A stretch of DNA of 64,000 nucleotides from the NCBI RefSeq assembly GCF_900258505.1, contig NZ_LT984895.1:175563-239562 (forward strand), given 5' to 3'. The stretch comes from Brachybacterium timonense. GTDB taxonomy: Bacteria > Actinomycetota > Actinomycetes > Actinomycetales > Dermabacteraceae. Of this stretch, positions 19,986 to 29,179 are shown piece after piece; the stretch's first letter is position 1, and the number at the start of each line of letters is the position of its first letter. The notes under the pieces are model-generated. The model was not told the origin of the DNA. It made no database searches and saw only the letters and a list, made by a program, of their open reading frames with translations. A program made the translations under genes and the position numbers.

Positions 19986-20588
19986 TCACACGCCGCCGAT
20001 CATCACCGATCCGGACCACAGGCGTGTCCGCGCGGCGGGCGCGGCGCCGTCGGCGCCGCACTGGTCCGTCACCACTGTGGCGGACACTGCACCCCCGGAG
20101 GCACGCAGGTTCTCGCGGCTGATCGGCCCGTGTACGAGCAGCCAGCCCGGCGTCTGGTCGGGACCCCACGCCACCTCCTCCATGATGAGCACCGGATCTG
20201 TGATGCCCTGCTCGTCCACGCAGGTCACCGCGTTGAAGTTGGCCATCGGCGCCACAGCTCCACTGTCCACGAGCCGCTGCACTTCAGGTCCAAGCGTTGT
20301 CTCCGTGACAACAGATTGACCCGAGGAGTTCTTCCCGATGCTCGCGCCGTCGCCAATAGTGGTGGATCTGAGATTCTGTCGTGTCTGCGTAGAGGCTTGC
20401 AAAGAGTAGGACAGAAGAATGCCCAGCAGAACTGCCATGAGCACGGCAAGCCCCGCGACCGGCCATGGAACGCCCACGAGGTCGGCAGCGCGGGAAAGGC
20501 GCGGCACACGATGCCACCAGGCAGCCGTTTCCTGGGCTCCTGATCGCTGTGAACCTGACCGTTCCACGGAGCGGCGCTCTGCTCTCAC
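19986..20588 (-). CDS. single-pass membrane protein of unknown function
   Basis: I recognise no family in this 200-residue protein. About 40 basic cytosolic residues precede one strong transmembrane helix (VAGLAVLMAVLLGILLSYSL, residues 45-64). The rest is an outside domain of about 135 residues with two cysteines (TCVDE and DQCGADG) that could form a disulfide. It starts at GTG eight bases after the pseudokinase gene stop. In Mycobacterium this position holds sigM and Rv3912; no sigma factor is present here, and this membrane protein may fill the Rv3912 place. Confidence 0.75.
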   Translation of the reverse strand: MRAERRSVERSGSQRSGAQETAAWWHRVPRLSRAADLVGVPWPVAGLAVLMAVLLGILLSYSLQASTQTRQNLRSTTIGDGASIGKNSSGQSVVTETTLGPEVQRLVDSGAVAPMANFNAVTCVDEQGITDPVLIMEEVAWGPDQTPGWLLVHGPISRENLRASGGAVSATVVTDQCGADGAAPAARTRLWSGSVMIGGV

Positions 20589-20595
20589 GCGGTGC

Positions 20596-23208
20596 TCACT
20601 CGACCCGGATCTCCGCGATACGGGCGCGGAACCGACCGCTCTCGCGGGAGTCCGGCGGCAACTCCGTGACGACGATCTCTAATCCGCTTGCCTCGACGGG
20701 AGCATCGGGCGCCAGTCGAACCTCGCCGTCACCTGCGAACTGGCCGGTGGCGATCGGTTCCCCCGGGTTGCCGTCAGCGTCCAGCGGACGAAGCTCCATC
20801 GCCCCGCCGGTGTTCCGCGCGGTCGTGACTGTGACAGCGGTCAGAGTGGACGGTTCGGCGAAGGTCACCCGCACGGAGACCGTCTCTTTGAGCCCGCCGA
20901 AGTTCGCGTTCTTGTAGTGCTTGGTGGACCAGAATGTGCCGGGGTCACCATCGGTTATCCGCGGAGCTTGGTCCGCGTTATCGGGTCCTTTCGAGGAACC
21001 GCTGTCGATGACCTCGACGTTCTCGATCGCCGGCGCTGGGGCCGACGGCTTCTCCTCTGGCTCGTCTTTCGCCGGTGGTTCCTCTTCGCCGCCATCCGAG
21101 GCTGCAGGAGGTGGCGTCTGCGAGGCGGGCGCTGTCGTGCCTAGGGGGTTCATGATCCGCTCGCGCAGCCCCGAGGTGATCGAGGACAGCGCGAACACCA
21201 GCGCGATGATCACCAGCAATGCGGCACCGAGAAGGATCCAGTGCGATTGGCGATCGCGGGCCTCCGGCTGCTGCGGCCCCATGGTGAAGGAACTGTCGGA
21301 ATCACCGGAGTCGGTGGCGATCGACACAACATCCCGTAGGAGCGCGCCGCGAGTCCAGGTTGCCTCACCGCTGCGGGGAACCGGTTCGGAGCGGCCCGGA
21401 ACCACGATCGGGCCGCTGGGGCCGGTGACCGGCTCGTTGCGGCCGCGCACGATCACGGGACCAGAGCCCGCGTTCTCTTGACTGCCACTGGCCCCCGCAG
21501 ACCCTTGGTGCGTCGATGCTTCGTTATCGGGTCGTTGCCCGTGGGACTCGGGTGCAGGTTCGCCGCCGGGGACTGCCTCATTGGACGGGGCAGCTGCAGC
21601 CGCGCTGGCGCCGGCCACCCCGGCACCAGCGACATCAGCAGCAGGAGATGCTCCACCGGTACCAGCGACGCCATCGTTGCCGGAGGCGGACGCAGAGCCA
21701 CCCGCTGAGTCAGCATCGGCCGCAGCTGGCGCGGGCGCGGTGGTGTGCGGCGGGGAGATGTCGAGGTGACCGGGGAACGCCGCGGTCGAACGTTTCTGTG
21801 TCAGGTGCAGGTCGGAGACCAGTGCTTGGGCATCCTGACCGTTCTGCTCCTGCACAGCCGCGCGCTGTGACTCATCGTGGCTGGCGACCTGTGCAGGCGC
21901 ACTCTCCTGCTCGCGAGCTGGATCCCGGTCATCGGCAGCGTCGACGGCGGTTCCGTCCTCAGCTGTCGGGCCACCTGTCGGGTCACTCGGAGTGACCGGC
22001 ATCGCCGCCGTGGCCTCAAGGTCGTCGGCATCATGCATGCGTTCATGGGCGCCGGGTGCTGGTGCGGTATGGGCGCCGCCGTTCATGGCGGCCGCACTCC
22101 CCGCAACGCCCAACGCGGCCGCCGCAGCCATCGGAGTGGCCGTGTCCGGGGCCAGGGGCGCGGTGGCTTCCGGGTCGCTGGACGGAGTCGTCTTCGACCC
22201 CGGTTCTGCTTCTGACCCCGGCTCTGCGTCCGATCCGGCGCGTGGCTCCGTCTGTGGCGTAGGCGCCGACTCCGGCGTGCGTTCCGCATCGGATCGCGAC
22301 TCCGGATCGCGGTTCGGCCGATGGTGGGTCGATGCCTCATACGGGTCGTATGCCTCGAGCGTGACAGGGATGGACTGCCAGGGCTCAAGTTCAGTGATGA
22401 GCTCGCGAGTGGTCTCGGGGATGTTGTCGGTGCGCTCATTGAGCACGAGGTCGCACAGTTCGTCGAGATCCTGCGGTACCGGTCGCGGCGCTACCGTGGA
22501 TGCGGCGGGCACATCCCCGCTGGCGTCAGGGCGAGGAGGCTTGCCGGTGAGAGATCGGTACAGCAACGCGGCGAGCGCGGCTGTGTCCTGGAACGACGCG
22601 ACAGAGCCGGAGCGGTCCAGATCCGGATGGGAGGCTGCCTCCACTCCGACTCCGAGCACGTGCACCGCACCGCTGGTGATATCGACGAACACCCGGTTGG
22701 AGTCGAGGAACTGGTGGCGCACCCCCCGTCGTCGTGCAGCCTCCAGGCCCTGTGCCGCCTCCCCGATGATGGAGCGAGCTGTCTCCGGCCGCAGCGAACC
22801 GTCGGACAGCAATGCGGCCAGTGGCGGGGCCGGAGGCATCGGATACTCGACGACGGTCGTCGGCTCGTCACCGTGATCGGCGTGTTCAGTGGCGCCAGTG
22901 TCATCACTGAACACGGCCACGTCACGCACGGGCAGTAGTCGCGCGTCCTCCACGAGGTATGCGCGACGGGCGGCATCCGCCGTTTCCAGGGCGGCCGCAC
23001 TGTGCACGATGAACAGCACCACCTTCTCACCTGTGGTCACCGAGCGCGCCCGATGCCAGGCGGCACCCTCCGCCACAGCGGACAGGGGGATGCGGCCCTC
23101 CAGGGTCCATCGCTCCTGGATCGCCGCGTCATGCGGGGTCGTGTTCACCGAGTCTCCTCCGTTGACCGTCGCGTCACCGGGTTCCTGAGGACGCGAGGAT
23201 TCCACCAT
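20596..23208 (-). CDS. membrane pseudokinase with extracellular discoidin-like domain (MurJ partner)
   Basis: This 870-residue protein resembles the C-terminal half of mycobacterial MviN/Rv3910. Residues about 30-270 look like a protein kinase fold that lacks catalytic residues: the ATP-binding lysine segment reads EKVVLFIVHS and the HRD loop reads RHQFLDSNR, so it is probably inactive. A long Ala/Pro/Glu-rich linker follows. One transmembrane helix is ILLGAALLVIIALVFALSSI near 655-675. The outside C-terminal domain has TDGDPGTFWSTKHY and strands like a discoidin or carbohydrate-binding fold. In Mycobacterium the phosphorylated pseudokinase binds FhaA and controls MurJ. Its ATG lies one base after the murJ stop. 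Confidence 0.82.
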   Translation of the reverse strand: MVESSRPQEPGDATVNGGDSVNTTPHDAAIQERWTLEGRIPLSAVAEGAAWHRARSVTTGEKVVLFIVHSAAALETADAARRAYLVEDARLLPVRDVAVFSDDTGATEHADHGDEPTTVVEYPMPPAPPLAALLSDGSLRPETARSIIGEAAQGLEAARRRGVRHQFLDSNRVFVDITSGAVHVLGVGVEAASHPDLDRSGSVASFQDTAALAALLYRSLTGKPPRPDASGDVPAASTVAPRPVPQDLDELCDLVLNERTDNIPETTRELITELEPWQSIPVTLEAYDPYEASTHHRPNRDPESRSDAERTPESAPTPQTEPRAGSDAEPGSEAEPGSKTTPSSDPEATAPLAPDTATPMAAAAALGVAGSAAAMNGGAHTAPAPGAHERMHDADDLEATAAMPVTPSDPTGGPTAEDGTAVDAADDRDPAREQESAPAQVASHDESQRAAVQEQNGQDAQALVSDLHLTQKRSTAAFPGHLDISPPHTTAPAPAAADADSAGGSASASGNDGVAGTGGASPAADVAGAGVAGASAAAAAPSNEAVPGGEPAPESHGQRPDNEASTHQGSAGASGSQENAGSGPVIVRGRNEPVTGPSGPIVVPGRSEPVPRSGEATWTRGALLRDVVSIATDSGDSDSSFTMGPQQPEARDRQSHWILLGAALLVIIALVFALSSITSGLRERIMNPLGTTAPASQTPPPAASDGGEEEPPAKDEPEEKPSAPAPAIENVEVIDSGSSKGPDNADQAPRITDGDPGTFWSTKHYKNANFGGLKETVSVRVTFAEPSTLTAVTVTTARNTGGAMELRPLDADGNPGEPIATGQFAGDGEVRLAPDAPVEASGLEIVVTELPPDSRESGRFRARIAEIRVE

Positions 23209-23209
23209 G

Positions 23210-24970
23210 CTACGAGGCGCTCCGCAGAGTGTCGGAGCGCGCAGGGCGTGTGCGGCCCAGCCGACGGCGGATGGTACGCATCATGTCCTGGAGCTCGTCG
23301 ACTCGTGCTAGCCAGCCGACAGCGATGAACACAACGGTCATGACAGTGGCCACCAGCACGCCCAATACCACTGCCACCATGCGGTGATGCCAGAAGGCAT
23401 CCCCGATCAGTCGTACAAGCCCAGCGCCCACAGCCCAGCTCAGAATGCCCGCACCGATGAGTTTCATGAGGACGACGACAGTGGTGCGAGAGCTCGTACG
23501 GTTCGCCCCGAGCGATGTGGCGCGTCGATTCAGGATCCACAGCCCTGTCACCCAGGCCAGCAGGTTCCCCATCGAGGAGATTGTGGCGGCGGTGGCAGCA
23601 GCCCAGCGAGGATCAACCACCGCGAGGATGATCGGCATGGCCACCACACCCACAGCTGTGTTCGGAATCTGCAGGATGAATGGCGTGCGCGCATCCTCGT
23701 ACGCGTAGAAAACCCTTTTGACCAGGTACAGCGCGGCGAATGGTAGGAGTCCCAGCATGTAGCCGACCAGGACCCAGCTGTTCGCCTCCGCGGCTGTGCG
23801 TCCGGTACCGCCGCCGATCACCCACATGATCGGGCCAGCCAGCGCGATGAACACTGCCGTGCACAGCACCATCGGGACGGCGAGCAGGCGATTCGTCTGG
23901 GCGTATCCAGCCAGTGCCTTGCTGTGTTCGCCGTCGGCGGCATTGCGGGAGATCGACGGGAACACCGCAGTGACCAACGACACCGCGATGATGCCCTGCG
24001 GCAGCATGAACGCGAGATAGGCCCACTCGATCGAAAGCAGGGCCGGATAGTGCGCCGCCTCCTGCGGTTGATCGCGCAGCTGTTCGGCCATCTGTACAGC
24101 TCCACCCGTGGCCCATCGGGTGGCCCACACGCCCACCTGACCGAGCGCGAGAACGCCCAGGGTCCACAACCCCATCCGGCTGAGCTTGCCGAGTCCCAGA
24201 CCGCGTAGACCCCAGGCAGGGCGCAGACGGAGACCAAGCATCCGCACGAAGATGAGCAGGAACAGCACCTGTGCCGCGGAGCCACCCACGTTGATGGCCG
24301 CCATCGCCATCACCATCACCGGTGTCCACTGCGAGGGGTCGCCCACCGTGCCCCACAGGCCCAGGAAGATCCCGGCACCCACGATCGCAACCAGATTGTT
24401 CAGCACGGGCGCCCACTGGTACGGGCCGAAGGAGTTGTGGGCGTTCAGCAGCTGTCCGCACATCACGTAGAGCGCGGAGAAGAAGATCTGCGGCATCATC
24501 CACAGGCCCAGCTGCACGGCCAGCGCGAACGTCTCTGCTGGCAGCACCCCGCTGGTGAGAATGATCAGCAGCGGCACCGCCACCATGCACAGCGCGGTGA
24601 TCGCGAGCGACGCCGTGGCCACGAGCGTCATCAGCTTCGAAATGTAGTCCCGGCCGCGATCTGGGCGCTTGATCGCCCGCACGATGGCTGGCACCAGGAT
24701 CGCATTCAGTGTGCCGCCGCCCACAAGGATCCACACGGTGTTTGGCAGCGTGTTCGCGGCGCTGAACGCATTGGCAGCGCTCGACGCGGAGCCCGCCAGG
24801 ATGGCGCCGAACAGGAACGTGCGGACGAACCCGAGCATCCGGGAGATGATCGATCCGGCCGCCATCAGGGCGCTGGCGCGCAGCAGCCCGGACCTGCCCG
24901 CGGGTGCGGAACGAGGCAGGCCGGCACGGCGGTGCCGTGGAACGTGCTGCACGCGCAGCTGGGACGTCAC
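23210..24970 (-). CDS. murJ: lipid II flippase MurJ (MviN family)
   Basis: MurJ flips lipid II across the membrane for peptidoglycan synthesis. The 586-residue protein has about 14 hydrophobic helices. The family start LMAAGSIISRMLGFVRTFLFGAIL and the arginine-bearing loops are present, as is GSASSAANAFSAANTLPN. The basic tail RRRLGRTRPARSDTLRSAS ends the protein. In Mycobacterium MviN is fused to the pseudokinase, but here it is a separate gene ending one base before it. Its GTG overlaps the DUF6049 gene as GTGA, so three cell-envelope genes are coupled. Confidence 0.93.
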   Translation of the reverse strand: MTSQLRVQHVPRHRRAGLPRSAPAGRSGLLRASALMAAGSIISRMLGFVRTFLFGAILAGSASSAANAFSAANTLPNTVWILVGGGTLNAILVPAIVRAIKRPDRGRDYISKLMTLVATASLAITALCMVAVPLLIILTSGVLPAETFALAVQLGLWMMPQIFFSALYVMCGQLLNAHNSFGPYQWAPVLNNLVAIVGAGIFLGLWGTVGDPSQWTPVMVMAMAAINVGGSAAQVLFLLIFVRMLGLRLRPAWGLRGLGLGKLSRMGLWTLGVLALGQVGVWATRWATGGAVQMAEQLRDQPQEAAHYPALLSIEWAYLAFMLPQGIIAVSLVTAVFPSISRNAADGEHSKALAGYAQTNRLLAVPMVLCTAVFIALAGPIMWVIGGGTGRTAAEANSWVLVGYMLGLLPFAALYLVKRVFYAYEDARTPFILQIPNTAVGVVAMPIILAVVDPRWAAATAATISSMGNLLAWVTGLWILNRRATSLGANRTSSRTTVVVLMKLIGAGILSWAVGAGLVRLIGDAFWHHRMVAVVLGVLVATVMTVVFIAVGWLARVDELQDMMRTIRRRLGRTRPARSDTLRSAS

Positions 24971-27348
24971 TCGGTCTCCTCGTCAGGACGGGCTCGCGCA
25001 GAGCGCGTAGCAGGGGCGGTGTCGGAGTGGTCGCCTGACGGCTCATCTCCGCTCGGGGGTGGCGCTGGAGGGGCCGACGGTGCCGCGGATCCCGCATCTG
25101 GGTACGAGGCGGGCAGAGATCTGCCGGTGCGGGCGAGCTCAACAGGGTCCTCGGGCGTGAGCACACCGGGGGCACGAGCGCGTGACCCGGTGCGCCGCGC
25201 CCGCAGCACGCCGACGATCACAAGCACCGTCATCAGTACCACGAGCACCATGGTGGTCCAGTTCTCCCACGCCGGGTTCACCGTCAAGGGGGCGGATACC
25301 GGGCCGTTGAGGTGACGACCGCTTGGTGTGGTGACCTCCACCTCGAGTGTGACCATCCCATTGGCGACAGCCTCGACGGGAACGGTCACCTCAGCCTGAC
25401 CGCGTGCTGGGATCGTCACCTGCTTCGGCTCGGAGATACGCACGAGCGGCCTGTCAGTACGGAGCCGAGGACGCACCGTGATCGCGGTGTCCAGTCCGTT
25501 GTTGAGCGTGATCGGCACTCCGGAGGAGTCCGAGACCAGGTTGTAGCCCGATGCCGGTTCCACCGTGACCATCGAGAGCATCCGGTCCAGCTCCTGCTGC
25601 GCCTCACGCAGCATTGTGGCGGCCCGATCCGGATCGTCGGTGTACCGCTGCGAGAGAGCGGCCAGCGTGTGGACGCTCGGCGCATCCAGCTCCGCGTCGT
25701 CCTCCATTCCCTCCGCTAATGCTGTGGTGCGCGATTGGGCGGATGCGGCATCGCGGAGGAGAGAGTGCTGCGGGTGCGGCTGCGGAACGGGGCGACGGAG
25801 GCGCTCCGCCTCCCCGTCGGCCGACGGTTGGGTGGGCGTCACATCCTCGGCGGTGACCTCGCCCACGGCGTACAGGCCGCGGGACGTGTCAGAGGTGGTC
25901 TGCGCGAACGGACCGTCGGCGGCATCCAGGAGATCAGCTGTTCGGGCGGATCGGATCCAGGGCGCCTGGTCGAAGGCGTCCATGGTCGTCGACATGGCAT
26001 CCGCATTCAGGTTCGGGCCCAGGCTCGGTGCGATGAGGAGGTGCCGTGGTGCCTCGACGTCCTGTCCGGCGATGGTCGCGGTGTCGGCCAGCAGAAGCTG
26101 CCGGACCTGTTCAGGATCGGAATCCGTAGACAGCGCCGCGAACGCGGTCGACAAACCCGGGTCAGGTGCGAGCAGTGCGGTTGCGCCGCCGGGCCTGCTC
26201 AGCCGACCCACGGAACTGCGGGTCGCGAAGGTGTCGGTCGTGGAGCCTACGGATGCCGGCGGGAGGATGACAGCATCGGGTGCTGCGCCCTGAGCGGCCT
26301 GCACCGCCTGCGCCGACGCCGCGGGGCCGGGAATGCTCAGAGCGCTCGCGCGAGGTGTGATCCCGGATGCCTTCCACGCACGGTCGCCCGCATCGGCGAC
26401 GGCCGTGCGGAGCTCTGCGAACTGTGGATCCGCCAGAGCGACCGTATCTGCATCCAGGTACGGGCGCGCCAGGACAGTCCGGTCCCCGACGCCCCCGCGC
26501 AGCGCGTCCGCGAACTCCTGCATGGCGGGTGCCGGCGCGTAGTCCGGCACAGTGTCCGACGACGGTGAGGCACTGGGGGTGGGCGGTGGATTCTCGTCGG
26601 AGTGTGTGCTGATCGCAGGCGGGTCCACAAGGGAGGGGTCCAGCCACCAGTCCAGGCGCGGATCCAGGGCAGCGGTGCGCAGGTTACCCAGGTAGCCGGA
26701 TGCCGTAGACGCTGCCGCTTCCTGTCCATCAAGGCTGGTCACGCCCGGTTCCGGGTCAGCCACCGGCAGAAGCACGGATTGGCTGATCACCTGATCTGCA
26801 CCCCGTGGACGCCACACCACGAAGGTGCGCAGAGCCTCGACCGGTCCATCCGCAGTGGTGAGGGTGAGCGAGAGGCGTCGGGCGCCCCAGTAGTACGGCT
26901 CAGTCGAATACCCGAGGGAACGCGCCGATGCGCGCACGCTCAGCCGCGCGCTCTTCCCGGGAGCGATGACACCCTGCGGCGCGCTCGTGGCGATCGGGGC
27001 TCCCTGCGTGTCCGGGTCGGTGTCACCCTGCCACGAGCGCAGGGCGTCACGCTCGGTGACACGAGAGGTGCGGGTGCGCAGCTCGAGAGCGGGCTCGCGC
27101 ATCGGTGTCGACGAGGTGTTCGTCACCTCCACCACGGCTTCAAGCGTGCCATTCTCATCCAGCGAGGTCGGCGTGAGCGAGACGAGATCCAGACTCGAAT
27201 CATCCGCAGCGGCAGGTGCGGCGGGCGAGACCAGGGCATCGGCCGCGGGCAGCGCAGGCGCTAGCGGTACGGGCGCCAGCAGCAGCACGGTGAGCAGAGC
27301 CGTCAGCGCCGCAACCGGTAGGCGCATGGGCGACGAGGGCGACGGCAT
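24967..27348 (-). CDS. DUF6049 cell-envelope protein upstream of murJ
   Basis: This 793-residue protein is the counterpart of mycobacterial Rv3909 by position. It has an N-terminal signal (MPSPSSPMRLPVAALTALLTVLLLAPVPLAPALPAADA), a large outside region, and a C-terminal helix (MVLVVLMTVLVIVGVL) with a basic cytosolic tail of about 75 residues. The start is supported by a -10-like TACAGT ending exactly six bases before ATG 27348, suggesting a leaderless mRNA. The frame is open further upstream into the pcnA region but has no features there. The function of DUF6049 is not established. Confidence 0.85.
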   Translation of the reverse strand: MPSPSSPMRLPVAALTALLTVLLLAPVPLAPALPAADALVSPAAPAAADDSSLDLVSLTPTSLDENGTLEAVVEVTNTSSTPMREPALELRTRTSRVTERDALRSWQGDTDPDTQGAPIATSAPQGVIAPGKSARLSVRASARSLGYSTEPYYWGARRLSLTLTTADGPVEALRTFVVWRPRGADQVISQSVLLPVADPEPGVTSLDGQEAAASTASGYLGNLRTAALDPRLDWWLDPSLVDPPAISTHSDENPPPTPSASPSSDTVPDYAPAPAMQEFADALRGGVGDRTVLARPYLDADTVALADPQFAELRTAVADAGDRAWKASGITPRASALSIPGPAASAQAVQAAQGAAPDAVILPPASVGSTTDTFATRSSVGRLSRPGGATALLAPDPGLSTAFAALSTDSDPEQVRQLLLADTATIAGQDVEAPRHLLIAPSLGPNLNADAMSTTMDAFDQAPWIRSARTADLLDAADGPFAQTTSDTSRGLYAVGEVTAEDVTPTQPSADGEAERLRRPVPQPHPQHSLLRDAASAQSRTTALAEGMEDDAELDAPSVHTLAALSQRYTDDPDRAATMLREAQQELDRMLSMVTVEPASGYNLVSDSSGVPITLNNGLDTAITVRPRLRTDRPLVRISEPKQVTIPARGQAEVTVPVEAVANGMVTLEVEVTTPSGRHLNGPVSAPLTVNPAWENWTTMVLVVLMTVLVIVGVLRARRTGSRARAPGVLTPEDPVELARTGRSLPASYPDAGSAAPSAPPAPPPSGDEPSGDHSDTAPATRSARARPDEETE

Positions 27349-27354
27349 GGTGCC

Positions 27355-27360
27355 ACTGTA
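27355..27360 (-). promoter_or_regulatory. -10 element TACAGT, leaderless start for DUF6049 gene
   Basis: TACAGT on the minus strand is separated by six bases from ATG 27348. This spacing places the first transcribed base on the A of the start codon. Confidence 0.55.
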
Positions 27361-27479
27361 TGTGGCGACTACCGTAGAGGGGCTGAGGACCCGGCGGGTG
27401 CGATGCGCCCGACACCGCCGCCGGTTCCCATTCACCATCCGACTCCGCGTTCGACGCGGACTAATCGACAGGACTACGC

Positions 27480-28958
27480 GTGACCGACTCCGCCGCTGAC
27501 TCGCTGGCGCTCCCTCTGGCCGTAGCCCGTACGCGCGCGGCCTCCATGTTCGCTGCACTGCCCGAGGAGATCCACGAACTGGGCAGACGTTTCGAACAGG
27601 CCGGGCATGAGCTCGCCCTCGTCGGCGGCCCTGTGCGCGATGCCGTGCTGGGACGATCCAGCGCGGACCTGGACTTCACCACCTCCGCGCGCCCCGAGCA
27701 GACCGAACAGATCCTGCGTGGCTGGACGCACGACGGCGCGATCTGGGACATGGGCCGCGAGTTCGGCACCCTGGGCGGGGTGCGCAACGGCGTGAAGGTG
27801 GAGATCACCACCTACCGCACCGACTCCTACGACCCCGACAGTCGCCGCCCCCAAGTCGCTTTCGGCGACACGCTCGACGGTGACCTGTCCCGCCGCGACT
27901 TCACCGTCAACGCGATGGCGGTGCGACTGCCCTCACTGGAGCTCGTGGACCCCTTCGATGGGCTTGGCGATCTGTCGCGCCACCTCCTGCGCACCCCCGT
28001 GGCCCCTGAGCAGTCCTTCGACGATGACCCGCTGCGCATGATGCGGGCCGTCCGATTCGTCTCCCAGCTCGGATTCGACATCGAACCTGCGACAGCCGCC
28101 GCCATTGGCGAGCTCGCCCCGCGGATCGCCATCGTGTCAGCGGAGCGAGTGCGGGAAGAGCTATCCCGGCTGCTCCTCGGCGCGCAGCCGCGTCGCGCTC
28201 TGGAACAGATGACCGACCTGGGCCTTGCCGAGCAGGTGCTGCCTGAACTGCCCGCCATGCGTCTGACCATCGATGAGCACCACCGGCACAAAGACGTGTA
28301 CGAGCACTCCCTCACCGTGCTCGAGCAGGCCATCGACCTGGAGAGCCCGGCCGGATCCGGCGGCCCCTGTGAGCGGCCCGACCTGGTGCTTCGCCTGGCC
28401 GCGCTGATGCATGACGTGGGCAAGCCCGCCACCCGCCGCTACGAGGACGGTGGCGTGGTCACCTTCCGTTTCCACGAGACCGTGGGAGCGCGAATGACGG
28501 CGAAGCGTCTGAAAGCCCTGACCTTCGATAAGGACACCACCAAGAAGGTCGCGCGGCTGGTCGAACTGCATCTACGGTTCCACGGTTATGCCGACGACCC
28601 CTGGACCGACTCCGCCGTGCGCCGCTACGTCACCGACGCCGGTGATCTGCTGCAGCATCTGCACCGTCTTACCCGCGCCGACGTGACCACTGGCAACCGG
28701 CGTAAGGCCCGTCGGCTCGCGGAGGCCTACGACGAGCTCGAGGAGCGCATTGATGCGCTCGCCGCCCAGGAGGAGATTGACCGGATCCGACCCGACCTGG
28801 ACGGCAACCGGATCATGGAACTGCTGCAGATCCCGCCGGGCCGTGCCGTGGGCGAGGCCTACCGTTTCCTGCTGGACCTGCGCATGGAGCACGGACCGCT
28901 TGGTGAGGAGCGGGCCGAGGCAGAGCTGCGTCGCTGGTGGCAGGAACGCGAGGGCTGA
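27480..28958 (+). CDS. pcnA: CCA tRNA nucleotidyltransferase
   Basis: This enzyme adds or repairs the 3' CCA end of tRNAs, needed because the tRNA gene in this window has no encoded CCA. The 492-residue protein carries the class II polymerase signature LVGGPVRDAVLGRSSADLDF near residues 47-66 with its catalytic aspartates, and a C-terminal HD domain (LAALMHDVGKPATRR). The start GTG 27480 follows ACAGGA. It is divergent from the DUF6049 gene, as in other actinobacteria. Confidence 0.95.
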   Translation: MTDSAADSLALPLAVARTRAASMFAALPEEIHELGRRFEQAGHELALVGGPVRDAVLGRSSADLDFTTSARPEQTEQILRGWTHDGAIWDMGREFGTLGGVRNGVKVEITTYRTDSYDPDSRRPQVAFGDTLDGDLSRRDFTVNAMAVRLPSLELVDPFDGLGDLSRHLLRTPVAPEQSFDDDPLRMMRAVRFVSQLGFDIEPATAAAIGELAPRIAIVSAERVREELSRLLLGAQPRRALEQMTDLGLAEQVLPELPAMRLTIDEHHRHKDVYEHSLTVLEQAIDLESPAGSGGPCERPDLVLRLAALMHDVGKPATRRYEDGGVVTFRFHETVGARMTAKRLKALTFDKDTTKKVARLVELHLRFHGYADDPWTDSAVRRYVTDAGDLLQHLHRLTRADVTTGNRRKARRLAEAYDELEERIDALAAQEEIDRIRPDLDGNRIMELLQIPPGRAVGEAYRFLLDLRMEHGPLGEERAEAELRRWWQEREG

Positions 28959-29179
28959 CAAGCCGACGCACGGGCGCGCGTGCGGGGGCCACAGCGGGCG
29001 AGATCACCGTGCAGGAGTCGTGAACACTGTGTGAGGGTCGCCGCCGCGTCTTCCGCGACGCCTGGAGCCATGCGCATACTGGTGAGCTGGGCATCGTAGG
29101 ATCGCCCGTCGTCAACGGCCGGCAGCCCCCAGGATGGGAGCGACCGGCCCGACGTCTTCATCCGTCAGGAGCAGCAGCA
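28959..29179. other. pcnA-PBP spacer with a possible promoter
   Basis: This spacer of about 220 bases has no gene. TAGGAT at 29097-29102 could be the -10 of a promoter for the downstream penicillin-binding protein; no good -35 is visible. Confidence 0.4.

Noticed and set aside
20596..23208. Active serine/threonine kinase
   Set aside because: The ATP lysine and HRD/DFG-type residues are not recognisable, so the pseudokinase reading is preferred.
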